Below, piece by piece: positions 10,211-21,609 of a stretch of 64,000 nt of DNA; position 1 is the stretch's first letter; each line of letters begins with the position of its first letter. The notes below the pieces were generated by a model that ran no database searches, was not told the origin of the DNA, and saw only the letters and a list, made by a program, of their open reading frames with translations. Source of the stretch: Flectonema sp. DT1601. Taxonomy: Eukaryota > Euglenozoa > Diplonemea > Diplonemida > Diplonemidae. The stretch is taken from positions 558,001 through 622,000 of the forward strand of contig OZ025787.1 in the NCBI GenBank assembly GCA_964019425.1. Reading direction: 5' to 3'. The position numbers and the translations under genes are program-made.

Positions 10211-11201
10211 AAAAAAAAAAAAAAAAAAAAGATAAAACATAAAAAATGAAAATAAAAAACTAATAGCCATGTGATTGTGATTTAAACATGTTTGGTTACA
10301 CTCAGGGTTGATTATTCAGCCCAAAGTGTTTGTGAATAAGCAGCAAAAAACTCTCTTTGAAAGAGATCAGCCAGGCAAAATAGGGCGTGTAAGGCGCTTT
10401 TTTGTTTTATTAGTTCTCTTTTTCCTCCCCTCCAATTTCTGTTTTGTTGTTCTCACATACTTCGTTATGGCATTGCGTGTGTGGCAATTCGTTAGGTAGC
10501 CTTGCCACTGCTTTATCGGTTGGTCGTACGTTGGGGTTTCCCCCTCCTCAAATTAAATCTTCTGTCTCGTGATTTCATGTCATTCGTTTTTTTTTTATTA
10601 TTCTCTAGTACCATATTTCTTTTCGCTTTGTTTTATCTTTTTTTTTTAAATATTTTTTCTTGCTTCGCTTTTTTTTTTTCTTCTATTATTTTTTTATTCA
10701 TTATGAAAAAAAATAGGTTACGTGACGTAAGTCAAAAAAAAAATTCAAAATTTTTTACTTCTTCTTTGTGTTTGGAAGAGAAGAAGGAAAAACAAACAAA
10801 AAAAACAAAAAAAAACAAACAAACATTTTTATTCTCACCCTTCAGTGATGAAGGCACTTAATTAGAATGTGATTCATCGCAAGAAAAGGGAATCCCTGAA
10901 TAGCTGATTCTCTAGGAGCTCTACTAAACTGAAACTCGATGGAGCTAACTAGCTAATTCATATCCCAGTCAGAGAGGAAAAAAGAAAACGGGGCATCCTA
11001 ATTCCAAACCTTACGAACCACAGTGGTCTACTAGAACAAAGGAAGACGTGCTTTTTTTTTTTACACCGATATAGTTCTTATAGTTGTTTTGATCATCGTT
11101 ATCATCATCATCATCATTTTTTTTTTTTTTTTTTTTAAATTTATAAAACAGCGCATCAAGTATTGGTATCTATTTAAAAACAATACAAAAAAAAAAAAAA
11201 A
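9848..11201 (+). other. Intergenic region with GA microsatellite and homopolymer tracts
   Basis: No coding exon could be supported. A (GA)n microsatellite lies at 10180-10208 between two poly(A) runs. T-rich DNA fills 10580-10700 and a T18 tract lies near 11119. An acceptor-like AAAACAG near 11152 and an A-run precede the next ATG. The short open frames at 10308-10861 are made of homopolymer codons. Confidence 0.6.
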
Positions 11202-13238
11202 ATGATCGAGATGCGCGTTATTCTGTTGGTAATAGCGATGTTAATTCCCAGTTGTGCGGGAGGATGTGGACACAGAAGGAGTTCACCAGAAACTGTTGAA
11301 CAACAGTATGATATTGACTGGAGAGATAGAAACAATCGTGGAGTACATCAACTTGCAAGTAGGCAACCAATTAGAATAACAACAGTGAAGTTACCAGATG
11401 AATGTAAACCCAACGCATGTTATTGTAGTTCAGTTAACGAAACAATATCAACGTTTGATGACAATAGCACTCAGCCTTGTCAACAAGAAGACGTTGTGAC
11501 AGATGAAGTAAAAGTATTCCTCAACAGCGTCATAGATGATGCTGTTTCATTCTTACAAACTGCACTCATGTTAGACAGAATGACAAGTCCCCTTCGGATA
11601 AGTGTTAATGGAATATGTGGCTTTACTTCCGGAGGACAATCTCGTGGTGTTGTAGTCCCAACTGGAACGACATATAACGATGCGGATTTTGTTGTTTATT
11701 CAACTGCTGTTCCTGCGATAGGTCTAACTCAAGCTTGGGCTGTTAGTTGTCAAAACGACCAGTCGGGGAGACCAAACGTCGCGATAATCAATTTCGCACC
11801 TGCGGCCTTCCCACTTGATGAAATCAAAGCTCATCCTCTTATGTTTGAAAATGCTAAAAAAACAGCCATCCATGAATTGATACACGCTCTTGGTTACAGT
11901 GATGACTACTACGGACCTGGTAAAGTACGAAGTGGATGGTTTCAAACAGTGAATGGAATTCCAACAGTCAAACGAGTTGGTGTTGATAACTTACCTGTCG
12001 ATGTCATGAGAACTCCAAAGGTTCTCGAAATGGCTAGAAAACACTTCAATTGTTCAACTTTATCAGGTGTTGAGTTAGAAAATCAAGGAGGTAAAGGAAC
12101 CTCATTCTCACATTGGGAGAAACGAGTTCTCGGATCCGAGACGATGACTGGCGTTCAAACAGCTGAGCTAAGCACTGTATCAGCAATAACTCTAGCTTAC
12201 TTCGAAGATACTGGAATCTATAATGTAAACTATGAAGTAGCTGAAGATCTACCCTGGGGTAATAATAAAGGATGTGATTTCATATCGAGGAAATGCAACG
12301 ACACAAGTTTTTCTGAATTCTGTTTTCCCAGAACTGATAATTACAATGAGCTTAGCGACGGATGTTCAGAAACCTATTTGGGACACGGTGTCTGTGATAT
12401 CGCAAATATCACAAAAATAGAATATCAATATCGATACTTTGAAAAATTCCCAAACTTAGGAAGTGGTGCTATCTTAAGTGATTTCTGTCCATTTCGAGTT
12501 CCCACGATGAGATGCACAGACACTCACATTTATGAACAAAACTGTGTTAATTTTAAAGATGAGTCCTCTTGCAGAAAAGATCCACACTGCTCTTACAACA
12601 ACAACACCAAAACCTGTACTGCTGTACAGACTACTATTATGGGACAAAGTTTCGGAGAAAGTTCGAGGTGCTACATCTCAGATATAGTAAAGAGAGGATG
12701 GTCAGTCAACCATAACAATCAGGCCCGTTGTTTTATAACAAAATGCGCATCGGACTATCAATCATACAATATAATAGTTGGCGACAACATCGTTTTGTAT
12801 TGCAATAAAACAACTGAATTCGCTATCACTCCTCAAGAACTACGTGACATATATGACAACCCTATCGTCAAATGCAGTCCGGTAGATTCAATTTGCGGAA
12901 AACGAGGTTGGGAAACAACTGTAATCCCAACCAGCAGCATTATTATACCAAAAAGTAAAACCGAAAATACTCCGAATTACAGGCTTATTATAATGATAGC
13001 TGGTGGTTGTCTTCTTGTTGTTTGTGTAGGAGTATGTTTCACTAATAAATGTTGTACCTCTACTGATCAAACTATTAGACAGGATTACAGAACGAATCCT
13101 AATGCGTTTATGTCATCACCTGGGCCTTTACGTGAAGAAAAACATCATAAGAATAACAAAAAGAATAATTATCAATACGACCAAGCTGATCATTACATTC
13201 CATTGGCCGATATATCGACTGAACAACCGTTGGAATAA
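11202..13238 (+). CDS. Leishmanolysin-like membrane-anchored metalloprotease (peptidase M8)
   Basis: The 678-residue protein starts at ATG 11202; a second in-frame ATG at 11211 is equally possible. A hydrophobic signal peptide (about residues 4-20) is followed by a Cys-rich ectodomain. The zinc motif HELIHALGYSDDYYG begins at His224. The third zinc ligand is in SHWEKR (His304), and ETMTGV supplies the Met-turn, the arrangement of GP63/leishmanolysin. A Cys-rich C-terminal region follows. A single transmembrane helix lies at about residues 590-612, with a short cytoplasmic tail, so it is a type I membrane protein rather than GPI-anchored as Leishmania GP63 is. It probably cleaves surface or environmental proteins. 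The length is close to the family's usual 600-650 residues. Family assignment is firm; substrate unknown. Confidence 0.93.
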   Translation: MIEMRVILLVIAMLIPSCAGGCGHRRSSPETVEQQYDIDWRDRNNRGVHQLASRQPIRITTVKLPDECKPNACYCSSVNETISTFDDNSTQPCQQEDVVTDEVKVFLNSVIDDAVSFLQTALMLDRMTSPLRISVNGICGFTSGGQSRGVVVPTGTTYNDADFVVYSTAVPAIGLTQAWAVSCQNDQSGRPNVAIINFAPAAFPLDEIKAHPLMFENAKKTAIHELIHALGYSDDYYGPGKVRSGWFQTVNGIPTVKRVGVDNLPVDVMRTPKVLEMARKHFNCSTLSGVELENQGGKGTSFSHWEKRVLGSETMTGVQTAELSTVSAITLAYFEDTGIYNVNYEVAEDLPWGNNKGCDFISRKCNDTSFSEFCFPRTDNYNELSDGCSETYLGHGVCDIANITKIEYQYRYFEKFPNLGSGAILSDFCPFRVPTMRCTDTHIYEQNCVNFKDESSCRKDPHCSYNNNTKTCTAVQTTIMGQSFGESSRCYISDIVKRGWSVNHNNQARCFITKCASDYQSYNIIVGDNIVLYCNKTTEFAITPQELRDIYDNPIVKCSPVDSICGKRGWETTVIPTSSIIIPKSKTENTPNYRLIIMIAGGCLLVVCVGVCFTNKCCTSTDQTIRQDYRTNPNAFMSSPGPLREEKHHKNNKKNNYQYDQADHYIPLADISTEQPLE

Positions 13239-13995
13239 ACAGTCAGATGAAGTTCATAAAGAAAACTCTTTTAGTTTATTTTGTTATTTTATTAAAAGAG
13301 AGTTCACTAATAAACTACAACGTAATTAAGCATCGAAATAATTGACTTTTTTTGTGCGGTATACATGGCGTAGAAGAGATTGGTAAATCGAAATTTATAA
13401 AATGTTTGAAACAGACAAAGCATGAATCGAAGAATTATTTTTGTATTTTACCGCCTTCGGTACTGTTTTTCTTAATTATCAAGTTTATTAGTCAACTCGT
13501 TGCGCATAGATGAATGGGTGCTACTTAGAATTTGTATTTTCATCACGTCTACTAAACTTCTTAAATGGAGTCTGTGCGAAGGTTTTCTGTTTTTCTTATA
13601 ACCTTGTCGATGCTTTCCTACCCGAGTGTAACTTTATCTCTTATTGGTATGTGTTCGGAATCTCATATATCATGTAGGTTTATTTATAGGTTACGTCCGC
13701 CATAGAATCTCTTTGTTTAATTTATTTATCGTTTGGTCCAATTCCAACGGTGAGTAGTATTTTCGTTTTTTTTTTTTTTTTTGGAGAAACACTCTTCCCT
13801 GGCTTTTTATATTGTTTTTTTGTCTTTGAAAAAATCAATCAATTATCGGACAATCAAAAAATTAGCACCGGGGGGGGGTAAGTTTTTTTTTATTATTTCA
13901 TTCTCTCTTCCTGTGTGATTATATAACCCGATTCCCATAATAACATAATCTAACTTCGTATGAATTAATTATCAGAAGTTTCCTTTTTTTTTTTT
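13239..13995 (+). other. Intergenic region; possible small spliced gene fragment
   Basis: Mostly AT-rich non-coding sequence. A possible two-exon stretch is visible at 13565-13646 and 13690-13749: ATG, a hydrophobic peptide, a GTATGT donor, and GTGAGT after the second exon. It is discussed as a finding and not called as a gene. A T-run near 13767 and a G-run near 13870 precede the fold-back element. Confidence 0.4.
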
Positions 13996-15389
13996 GGGAA
14001 AAACTATAATTCCACAAAAAAGTTTCTGAAATGTCCGATCTCAACATGAAAGTTTCCGAAATGGACAGCTCCACACAAAAAAGTTTCCGAAATGGACAGC
14101 TCCACACAAAATAGTTTCCGAAACGGACAGCTCCACACACGAAAGTTTCCGAAATGGACAGCTGTTTTTTTTTTTTTTATAGCTTACTGCCAGTGCATTT
14201 CGGGGTCGCCCAAAGTCATGGGGATTTTTTTTTCTCCCAAAAAAAATTTTTTTTCCTACGTAAGGCAAGGCCATCCGACGAGATGAGTGAAATACACCGA
14301 ACCTGTGTGACCTGGGCCTAGGCCTGACTGCGCCCCTGGATCGGCATAGCTCGGTATGTGTGCAGGGCCAGGTATAGGGATGGACGAATTTCGGGTAGAG
14401 ACACCCGACTTGTCAGCTCATACAACCATGAGAATTCAGAGTGTATTAAAATACTAGAGGTGCATCACAAGCGTCAGATAGGAGACAAGAGAAATCCAAC
14501 ATCATGAATCTTTAGAAGAGTGATACAGCTCGGTATGTGTGCAGGGCCGGGTCACCTACGCAGAGACAAGTCTCCGCTACACGTCGTACCAACCAAGATG
14601 AGGTATGAGAGCGCAAAAACCAAGTGTACATGATCAGCGGCCTAGGGCTTGACATGAATAGCTGTGGAGTGGCGAAACCATTTAGTGTTCTCAAGTCTGA
14701 GATCACCTCACTGAGCCACACAGTACTGTCCTTTCGGAGTTTCTGTGAAAGTAGCCCACGGAACACTTTTCTAAAGATTCAATCAGCCGAACTACTCCGC
14801 TACTGACTTTCACTTGATTAGCGAGCTACTAGTATATATTATTATGTCACCTGTTGAAAAGGGAGTACTAAGAGGTTGATTCAGGCCCTGCACGTATTAG
14901 TTGTAATTACAGCACTTGCTTTACCTTAAATTACTCCTTCCCTCATTGAGAACCAACCCATCTCGGCCATCCCGGTGTATTTGGGAACGAAGAAAAACCT
15001 TGTTTTCTTACCGAACAGCGAAAAATCCGAATATCACTTTCAGTGAATAGCGAAAGAAAAACCTTTCCGTTTACTGAACAGCGAAAATGAAATTACCTAC
15101 CATAGCAATTTTATGCGGGAAAAAAAAAGTTGTTCACTAGCGAAAAGTTTTTTTGGGTGCAGGCAACGGAGAAAAAAAAAAAAAAAATTCATTTTGCCAA
15201 CAAAAAAATTTTTTTTTTTTTTGCTGTCCATTTCGGAAACTTTCGTGTGTGGAGCTGTCCATTTCGGAAACTATTTTGTGTGGAGCTGTCCATTTCGGAA
15301 ACTTTTTTGTGTGGAGCTGTCCGTTTCGGAAACTTTCATGTTGAAATCGGACATTTCAGTAACATTTACGTGGAATTAGAGGTTTTCCC
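13996..15389. mobile_element. Fold-back transposon with long terminal inverted repeats of 31-bp units
   Basis: Two arms of about 170 bp, 13996-14165 and 15222-15389, are inverted copies of each other. Both begin (outside in) with GGGAAAA, then a variable base or two, then TAATTCCAC. Each arm contains tandem units of about 31 bp, starting on the left at 14021, 14051, 14082, 14113 and 14144; each unit carries a core like AGTTTCCGAAATGGACAGCT. Both ends sit in T-tracts, so the target duplication cannot be read. The interior (14166-15221) is more GC-rich than its surroundings and has no long open frame. It contains a second direct repeat (copies at 14347 and 14527, each with CTCGGTATGTGTGCAGGGCC). 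The element looks non-autonomous. Its superfamily is not recognisable. Confidence 0.8.
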
Positions 15390-16260
15390 TTTTTTTTTTT
15401 TTTTTTTTTTTTTTTTGCCTCATAGACCCCCATATTGCAGTCTATGTAAACTTTCTACTAACAAATCGGTTCCGGATTGGGTCTGTTTCCAACTGGAATA
15501 CTAACATCTCTTCGCCCAGTATATTAAGGGTGAAGACACGTGGTCCTTCTTGATCAAGAGGCATCCTGTTGCTGGAAAAAAAAAAAAAAAAAAAAAAAAG
15601 GCAAAAATAAACCAACCCATACACACCATTCCATAATAATAAATAAGAACAATTCTTCCACTTGCTGTGAATTTAACCTTTCTGACAACAGTTTGTTCAG
15701 ATCGATTGCTCGGTAAATGTTCTTTATATCATCTGATTACTTCTCAAAAAAGTTTTTTTTTGCTTTTTCTCGTTGCTTGGCTGCTTTTGGCTTATTCGTA
15801 CACCCTTTGTGCATTGGGTTGTCGTGTTTTTCTTCTTCTTCTTTTGATCTTGCGCTTACGTTTTTGGATTTTGTTTTTTCTTATTTGTTGTGTTTTGTGA
15901 TGAGTCTTCTGCAGCAAATACCATTTCCCAAAAAAAAAAAAAGAGCAAAAAAAAAAAAAAAAAACGGTCCGAAATATGTTTTCTGGCATTGATCTGCCGT
16001 CAGGGTATTGGTATTTTGAAGAAACAATCAATTATCTCGGTTAAACTTCTTTCCCCCCTTCAGTTTGACCCAATAACTTATTTTTAGTATTATAAAGTTA
16101 TTACTGTTTTGTATATATTCAAACTATCACCTCTTTCAGACAGAATTAACGAATTACACAAACACTGTTTGTAAAAATGCTGGTTAGGTAATTGTTGTAA
16201 TCTCCTCCCAAACAACAAGCTTGCATTCGGAGTTGTTGAAGAAGGAGAAGGCCACGTAGG
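15390..16260 (+). other. Intergenic region
   Basis: Dominated by T-runs (15390-15416) and A-runs (15577-15599, 15917-15964). An acceptor-like AG precedes an open stretch at 15441-15553, discussed as a possible displaced exon of the 13565 fragment. The leader of the next gene starts after TTTCAG at about 16139. No other gene seen. Confidence 0.45.
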
Positions 16261-17419
16261 ATGATAGCCATTGCTTTCATTGTTGGAGGCGTATGTATTT
16301 CAAAATTATTTATTTTTTTGTATGTTCTTTGTTCGTATCTTAACAAAAAATTATAATAATGAAAAACAGCTGTGCTTCATCGCAGGCATCGCTTCGTGTG
16401 TATTTCTCTCTTCGCGAACGCGGCGTAATGGCGAGAGATTGGGTGAAATTTACAGTCAGGTATGTGGTTCTGTTTCATTTTTTTTTGTACCTACAAACCC
16501 ATTGTTCGGTAGAAAGAGAATTGTGTCAGCGTAACTAACCTATTCCTTTATTGGGATTTTGTACCGGCTGCGCACAAACAAAAGTGTTGAGTAAGAAAGT
16601 AAAAAGTGAAACCGATTCTTATTTGCCTTACCTCAAGCTAACGACTAACAAAGTGAAAGGGAAGGGAAAAAAAAAAAAAAAAAACAACAACAACAGCTTG
16701 AAGCTTACAACTCAGACGAGGAATCAAATTTAGACAAAGTTGGAATGACTGCTTCGGAGACTACTTATAATCAAACACAGCAACTCAGTACTCCAATTGC
16801 GGTACCAACAACAACGAATACGGAATCACCCATTGATAATAATGAAATAAGTAGATATCACAGTGGGGTATTAAGTGCGACATCAGGAAGGAGTTACACT
16901 TTGGGGAGTTTACAAGATTCTCCATTGAAGGATTCAAAACAAAAACGAAGAAGGAAAAAGAGAACTCCTCCACCATGGGAAGACAGAGCAAGTCCTAGTT
17001 CACAACGGAAATCATCAACGAGAAAATCAGCAAGTCATTCTCAAATGAGAAGGAACGGTGATGATTCTGCTGAGGAATTGAAAGCTATGAATTCTGAACT
17101 GATTTCAAAGAGGAAACAATTCCGCGACAAACTTAATGATCACATTATAACAATGTCTGAGTCACTTCATACTTTTGATATTCCAAAAGTATCGAGTACC
17201 ACATCATTTAATCATTATGATGATGATATTTGTTCATCAGGTGTGCAATCACCTCGTAGTATGTTCAGAACTCATTCTTACATTAGATCACCTGTTGAAG
17301 GAACGAACAGAAATTTGAGAAGTGCAGGATTCGAGGACGCTACATCACCTCGCGCTCGACATGTCACACCCCAGCATCGTACAGGTCATCCTGTTGACTG
17401 GAATGTCCATGCCGTGTAG
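16261..17419 (+). CDS. Single-pass membrane protein with long disordered basic tail, 3 exons
   Basis: Exons are 16261-16290, 16370-16459 and 16697-17419, giving 280 residues. Introns are 79 and 237 nt, both GTATGT...AG, and splicing keeps the frame through 10, then 30, then 240 codons. The N-terminus (MIAIAFIVGG then LCFIAGIASCVFL) is a membrane helix formed across the first junction. A basic stop-transfer SSRTRR follows, then an acidic stretch and a long Ser/Arg/Pro-rich disordered tail (KRRRKKRTPPPWED and many SP sites), suggesting a phosphorylated cytosolic region. The last exon alone could start at 16745, but that would drop the membrane helix. Candidate branch points resembling CTAAC lie in the second intron, which also carries a dispersed repeat. 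No family recognised. Confidence 0.65.
16487..16617 (+). repeat. Dispersed ~131-bp repeat, copy 1 (intronic)
   Basis: This lies wholly inside the second intron of the gene at 16261-17419. It matches 48889-49020 in the same orientation over about 131 bp with roughly 80% identity by eye. The best-conserved blocks are CTACAAACCCATTGTTCGGT and TGCGCACAAACAAAAGTG. No terminal inverted repeat or target duplication is seen. It may be an intronic ncRNA, a SINE-like element or a MITE. Confidence 0.8.
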
Positions 17420-19242
17420 TAGACTTTTATGTGACTATTGGGGAGATTTTATTTCCTCGATTTCTATAGGCAATCAATTTATCACAAACACTGTGTTTAT
17501 AAAATCGTGTTGTGTTTTTTTTAAAAAAAAAAAAAAAATTATATCAAAAAAAAAAAAAAAAAAAAAAATTGTTGTTTATCTCAACATAAGTGAGGGGAGT
17601 GATGTTATTATTTTTTCTCGTTTTTTTCTCCCCCTTTCAACTATTTTGTTTCCTTTTCCCCCCCCACCTTCTTTAATTTATCTGTACGACTGATTGCAGT
17701 AAACAAAGGTGGACAACGATCCACTGCTGCTACAAAGAACGAAAGAAGAAATAAAAATGCTTCACCATTTTTGGCTTCATGGTGGCTCCCTACACCATGG
17801 CAGGCTGGTATTATTTGTTTGTGTCAAGTTTTGAAGGAAAAGGGATGAGAAAAAAAAAAAAAGGAGGTGACTCTGACTGCATTTCAGGGTATGGTTGTAT
17901 CAAATATTGCTAACAAAGTTCACTTGGAATAGTTTCTGAACAACTTGTGATAGCGAGTGCGTTAATTCTTTTCTTTCCCCCCCCCTTTTTTTTTTTTTCC
18001 CGTTGCTGTTGAAATGTAGAAGTATCATCTTGAGACTGCGTGTGGATGAAAATAAATATAAGACAGAGAAATTCTAAGAAAAAAAAAAAAAAAAAAAAAA
18101 GCTCTCCCACACTAAAGTTTTTTTGTGTTCAGAAATTGGGGTGTCTGTACTTTTTACGTGACTATAATTAGTCGCAACTGATTGTCTCCTTTCCCTGTTA
18201 CAATTGCTAACAGGATTTTATTTTTTGCATTCCTTTTTTTGTTTATCGAGTCCGCATAACAATTAACATCTACGATTATAGAATCTTTTTTTTGCTTGCT
18301 TGATGCTCTGTGAGTTTATCGGAGTCTCCTCAGCATGGCAACCAAGAAGTAGATCAACGTTATAGAGGTGTTCAGGTACGTATTATGTGGTCATCACAAT
18401 GTATCGTTTACTTTGTTGCGGTGTGGGGAATGGTCATACGCCGCTTTTAATCGGGTAACCGAATGGCGTGTTTGCCCACATCATTTATTGTGTCTTGTCA
18501 ACACATTACGAGGCTAGCTTTGCATTGCTCGCCCCGTTTGTTTTATGTTTCTGGCCAGTTTAGTTTTTTTTGGATTTTTACCGTAGTAGAAGCGCCTCAC
18601 GCATTATTCTCATTAGTGAGAGTTAACGCAGCTCCCCCGGCTGTTTTCTAGAAAACTTTTTTCCCTTATCTCGTTCCCTTCCCTAGTGCTCAATTGTGCT
18701 AGATGACCGTTTCTCTCATTGTAGGGACTTCGTTGTTCATTGCTGTGTTTAAAAAATTAACGGAAAATGGTGTTGCACTGCACAGCTTCTTATTTATGAT
18801 ATTCATAATCGGGTTACCCTGTCACCGAATGAATATCTGTTTTAAGATAGTCGTTTTTCTTTTTTTTGCGCTTTTTCAGAAAGCCTTTTCCTTCTTTTTT
18901 ACCGGGGTTTTTTAAAAAAAAAAAAAAATAAAAAAATAAATAAGAATTAGTAAGCAATAGCTGAGTGCTTGACAAAAGTTACCTGTTGTGTTTTTTTATT
19001 TATTTATTTTATTTTTAATTTTTATTTTTCTAAAATCCCGGGAAAATGATCTAGAATAGTTTTCTTGCTTCTTTGTCTGGAATTCCATCTGAGAAATTGG
19101 TAGTAATTAAATATGTATGTCAATTACAAGTTGCATCCTGTCCTGTCTCTTTCGTCGTGGATAGTCAGAAAAACAGTAATACCTTTTTTTTAAAAGGGTA
19201 TCCGTATTATAAGTGAAACTAATTTGTTACCCCCCCCCTTTA
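17420..19242 (+). other. Intergenic region, no confident gene
   Basis: Contains long A-runs (17523-17570, 18078-18100), C- and T-runs, and short open stretches flanked by splice-like sites (17700-17811, 17890-17932, 18333-18374). The last ends at a GTACGT donor-like sequence. None could be joined into a gene with a supported start and frame. Confidence 0.4.
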
Positions 19243-21214
19243 GGGGGGGGTACAAGCTGTCGATAAAGTACTTTTTCCGAATTTTGGTAAATATAACCTT
19301 CCCGGGGGCAAAAAATACCCAGGACCCCATCAGAACCCCCAAAAATGTGATTTCGGGGCCGAAAAAACCTCGATTTGGCTGATTTCGGCAAAAGAATGAA
19401 AAATCTCAAAAAGTGTGGACCGTGTGGTACCTGGGGGTCCAATTTTGAGGCCTGTGAAATGCACCTTCAAATAATTTTTTTTTACAATGAGAAGAGGTGA
19501 CCTTAGTGTGTCCCCGTGCACGCAGTGTGCTAATATACCATTTCCGTATCAGTTCCCGCTTCAAGAACACGCCACGAAAAAGAGTAGCACTCTCGAGCGG
19601 CCATGCTTGAGGCCACGAGGCTCACGGGCAGGATAACACAGCGGAAAACGACGTTCTGCAGGGCAGCTCACAAAGTCATTTTGCGGAGGAGAGCATTGAT
19701 CCCAGAGTGCATGAAAACACCTCCCGAGGCATCCCTGAAGTCACTCAACAGCATTTGGACAGTCAGAAACAAGATACGCGTGAGAAGGGGGTTCAAAAAC
19801 GTCCAGTATCTGCATCGTGATCACAGAAGGCTCAGAGAATAGAGAAAGCGCCACGTCTGTACCCCAAACAGGGATAAGCCTCAAGACAGCTGTAGTGGTA
19901 GTGCCTCAAATAGTAGTGCCATAGATAAGCAGCAGCGACATAGGGCAACATGCTCCATCCAAAAAGCCGTTCAAGGCATCACTTAAGACCCAACCATGCT
20001 CACTAGCAGGGCATACAAGACACTCCAGTACATGCAGCATACGAAGAAGTACGGAAGACACATCCGCTTGCAACTGTACCCAAACGAGGGGGATATACTC
20101 CTGGAGTCTTGGAGTCGTAACAACACTGCAGATATTGCGGCAAGAAGGGATCGGCGCAGAGACATCCAACTAAGTCCTGAGTGAGTGTCATAGTTGAAGC
20201 TGTTGCAGGTGCGCAGACAGAAGGGAAGCGGGTCGAAGTCACCAATTATATCTCGAAGGACAGTCCGACTTGTTGATGAATTCACAGGTGATCTGTCGGT
20301 GACCTGACTTCTTGAAGCAGCAGCTTCCTCCTCACCCTCCGTCACATCGCTGCAGCATGATACTTCCTCTAGTGCCCGTCGTGCTCGTGGGATGAAGCTA
20401 ACAACCGTTGTGTTCGTTGTCATCCCGCACCCCTCAAGGAATGGGGAGGTTATTCAGTGTTGTTGATAGTTCTTGGTCAACTGACAGAACCGGTGGCGTG
20501 AATGCTGCCCTACTGATAATGTACAACATATTCCAGAGGCACATGGGCTTCCAAAGGCTACCACATCAACGCAGGACCACCAACCCTCTTCAGATTGGCA
20601 AGAACAAGCACAACAGGAGGTGCTATAGGGGCTGAACGTACCACCCCGTCCTCACGGGGAAGACCTCTAGACAGCAAGGTCTAATGCAAATCTGCCATCT
20701 GCATCCAAGGATTGGTCCTCCGTCTATCTTGTACAGAAAGAAGCACAGCTTGGGGCCAAATTTCGAAAGCTGAGCACATGGGATGTTCAAGAGAAGGCCA
20801 GTAGCCTAAGCATCGAAGATGGGGGAATTAACAAGCCCGGTCTGGTGGAGCATATTATTAAGGTTCAAATCAGGCCGATAAAAATAAAAATTGGGTTCCC
20901 ATTTCATTCCCCACTCAACTCAGAGGGAAACCCTGGTTATGGATTGCTCAATGCACGGAATTACTTGTAATTTTTGTGAGCCCTCCTAACACACCCCTTG
21001 TTTTCACCCCCCTCAGGTACCACACGGTCCACACTTTTTGAGATTTTTCAAAGACTTGCTCTAAAGTGCCGAAGAACTGTTTCTTTGGATCGCAATCCCC
21101 ATTTTTGGGGTATATGTTGCAGTTTTCATAATTTGGGTGCCCAAAAAACTTGTTCTCCGGAAAAAAACCGAAAGTGCCCAAAATCTCCGTAAAATCGATG
21201 CTTGTACCCCCCCC
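19243..21214. mobile_element. TIR DNA transposon with TA target duplication, decayed interior
   Basis: The ends are a perfect 15-bp inverted repeat, GGGGGGGGTACAAGC, flanked on both sides by TA (19241-19242 and 21215-21216). The inverted similarity extends inward with divergence to a perfectly conserved 36-bp block at 19398-19433, inverted at 21014-21049, so each arm is about 190-200 bp. The 1.97-kb interior is GC-richer than the host and has only short broken open frames on both strands; I recognise no transposase motif. TA duplication would fit the Tc1/mariner group, but this is only suggestive. Confidence 0.7.
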
Positions 21215-21567
21215 TACCCCCCCCCTTCCTTTATTTTATTTTTTAAAAATAAACTTATTATTTTTATTATTATTCTTGCTACAGAACCAGTTGGTTATCT
21301 CTCAGTGCCGCAGTCATAATGTTGCCTATTGTTTTTTTTTTATTTTTATTTTTTTTTGTATTAAATTTTCATCAGATTCAAGCCTTCAGGATCACTATCA
21401 GATTACAGTTTTCGTACACACAAAAAAAAAAAAAAAAAATGTGAATGAACTCTTCTTTTGTTTTGTTAGAAACTATTTTTTCCTAAAACGTTTGTTACGT
21501 AGAGACGTTGTTTTTTCAATTCTGCAAACAAAGAGAAAAAAAAAAAAAAAAAAAAAAGCGAAAAACT

Positions 21568-21609
<42 letters not shown>

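Noticed and set aside
10308-10861. Open frames rich in Phe, Lys and Leu
   Set aside because: Made of T- and A-run codons; no domain, no splice support.
14021-14165. CRISPR-like array of 31-bp repeats
   Set aside because: The units are directly adjacent with no spacers, recur inverted at 15222-15389, and lie in a eukaryotic transposon.
13919-15504. Short open frames in and around the fold-back arms, on both strands (repeated 'WSCPFRKL'-like peptides)
   Set aside because: They simply translate the 31-bp units and homopolymers; no start context or family match.
16487-16617. Dispersed repeat as a spliced-leader RNA gene
   Set aside because: It contains AACTAAC but no leader followed by a conserved GT donor and no Sm-like site in both copies.
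17700-17932. Two splice-flanked stretches that might form a tiny gene
   Set aside because: All three frames are partly open, the supported GT-AG join does not single one out, and no upstream start exon is found.
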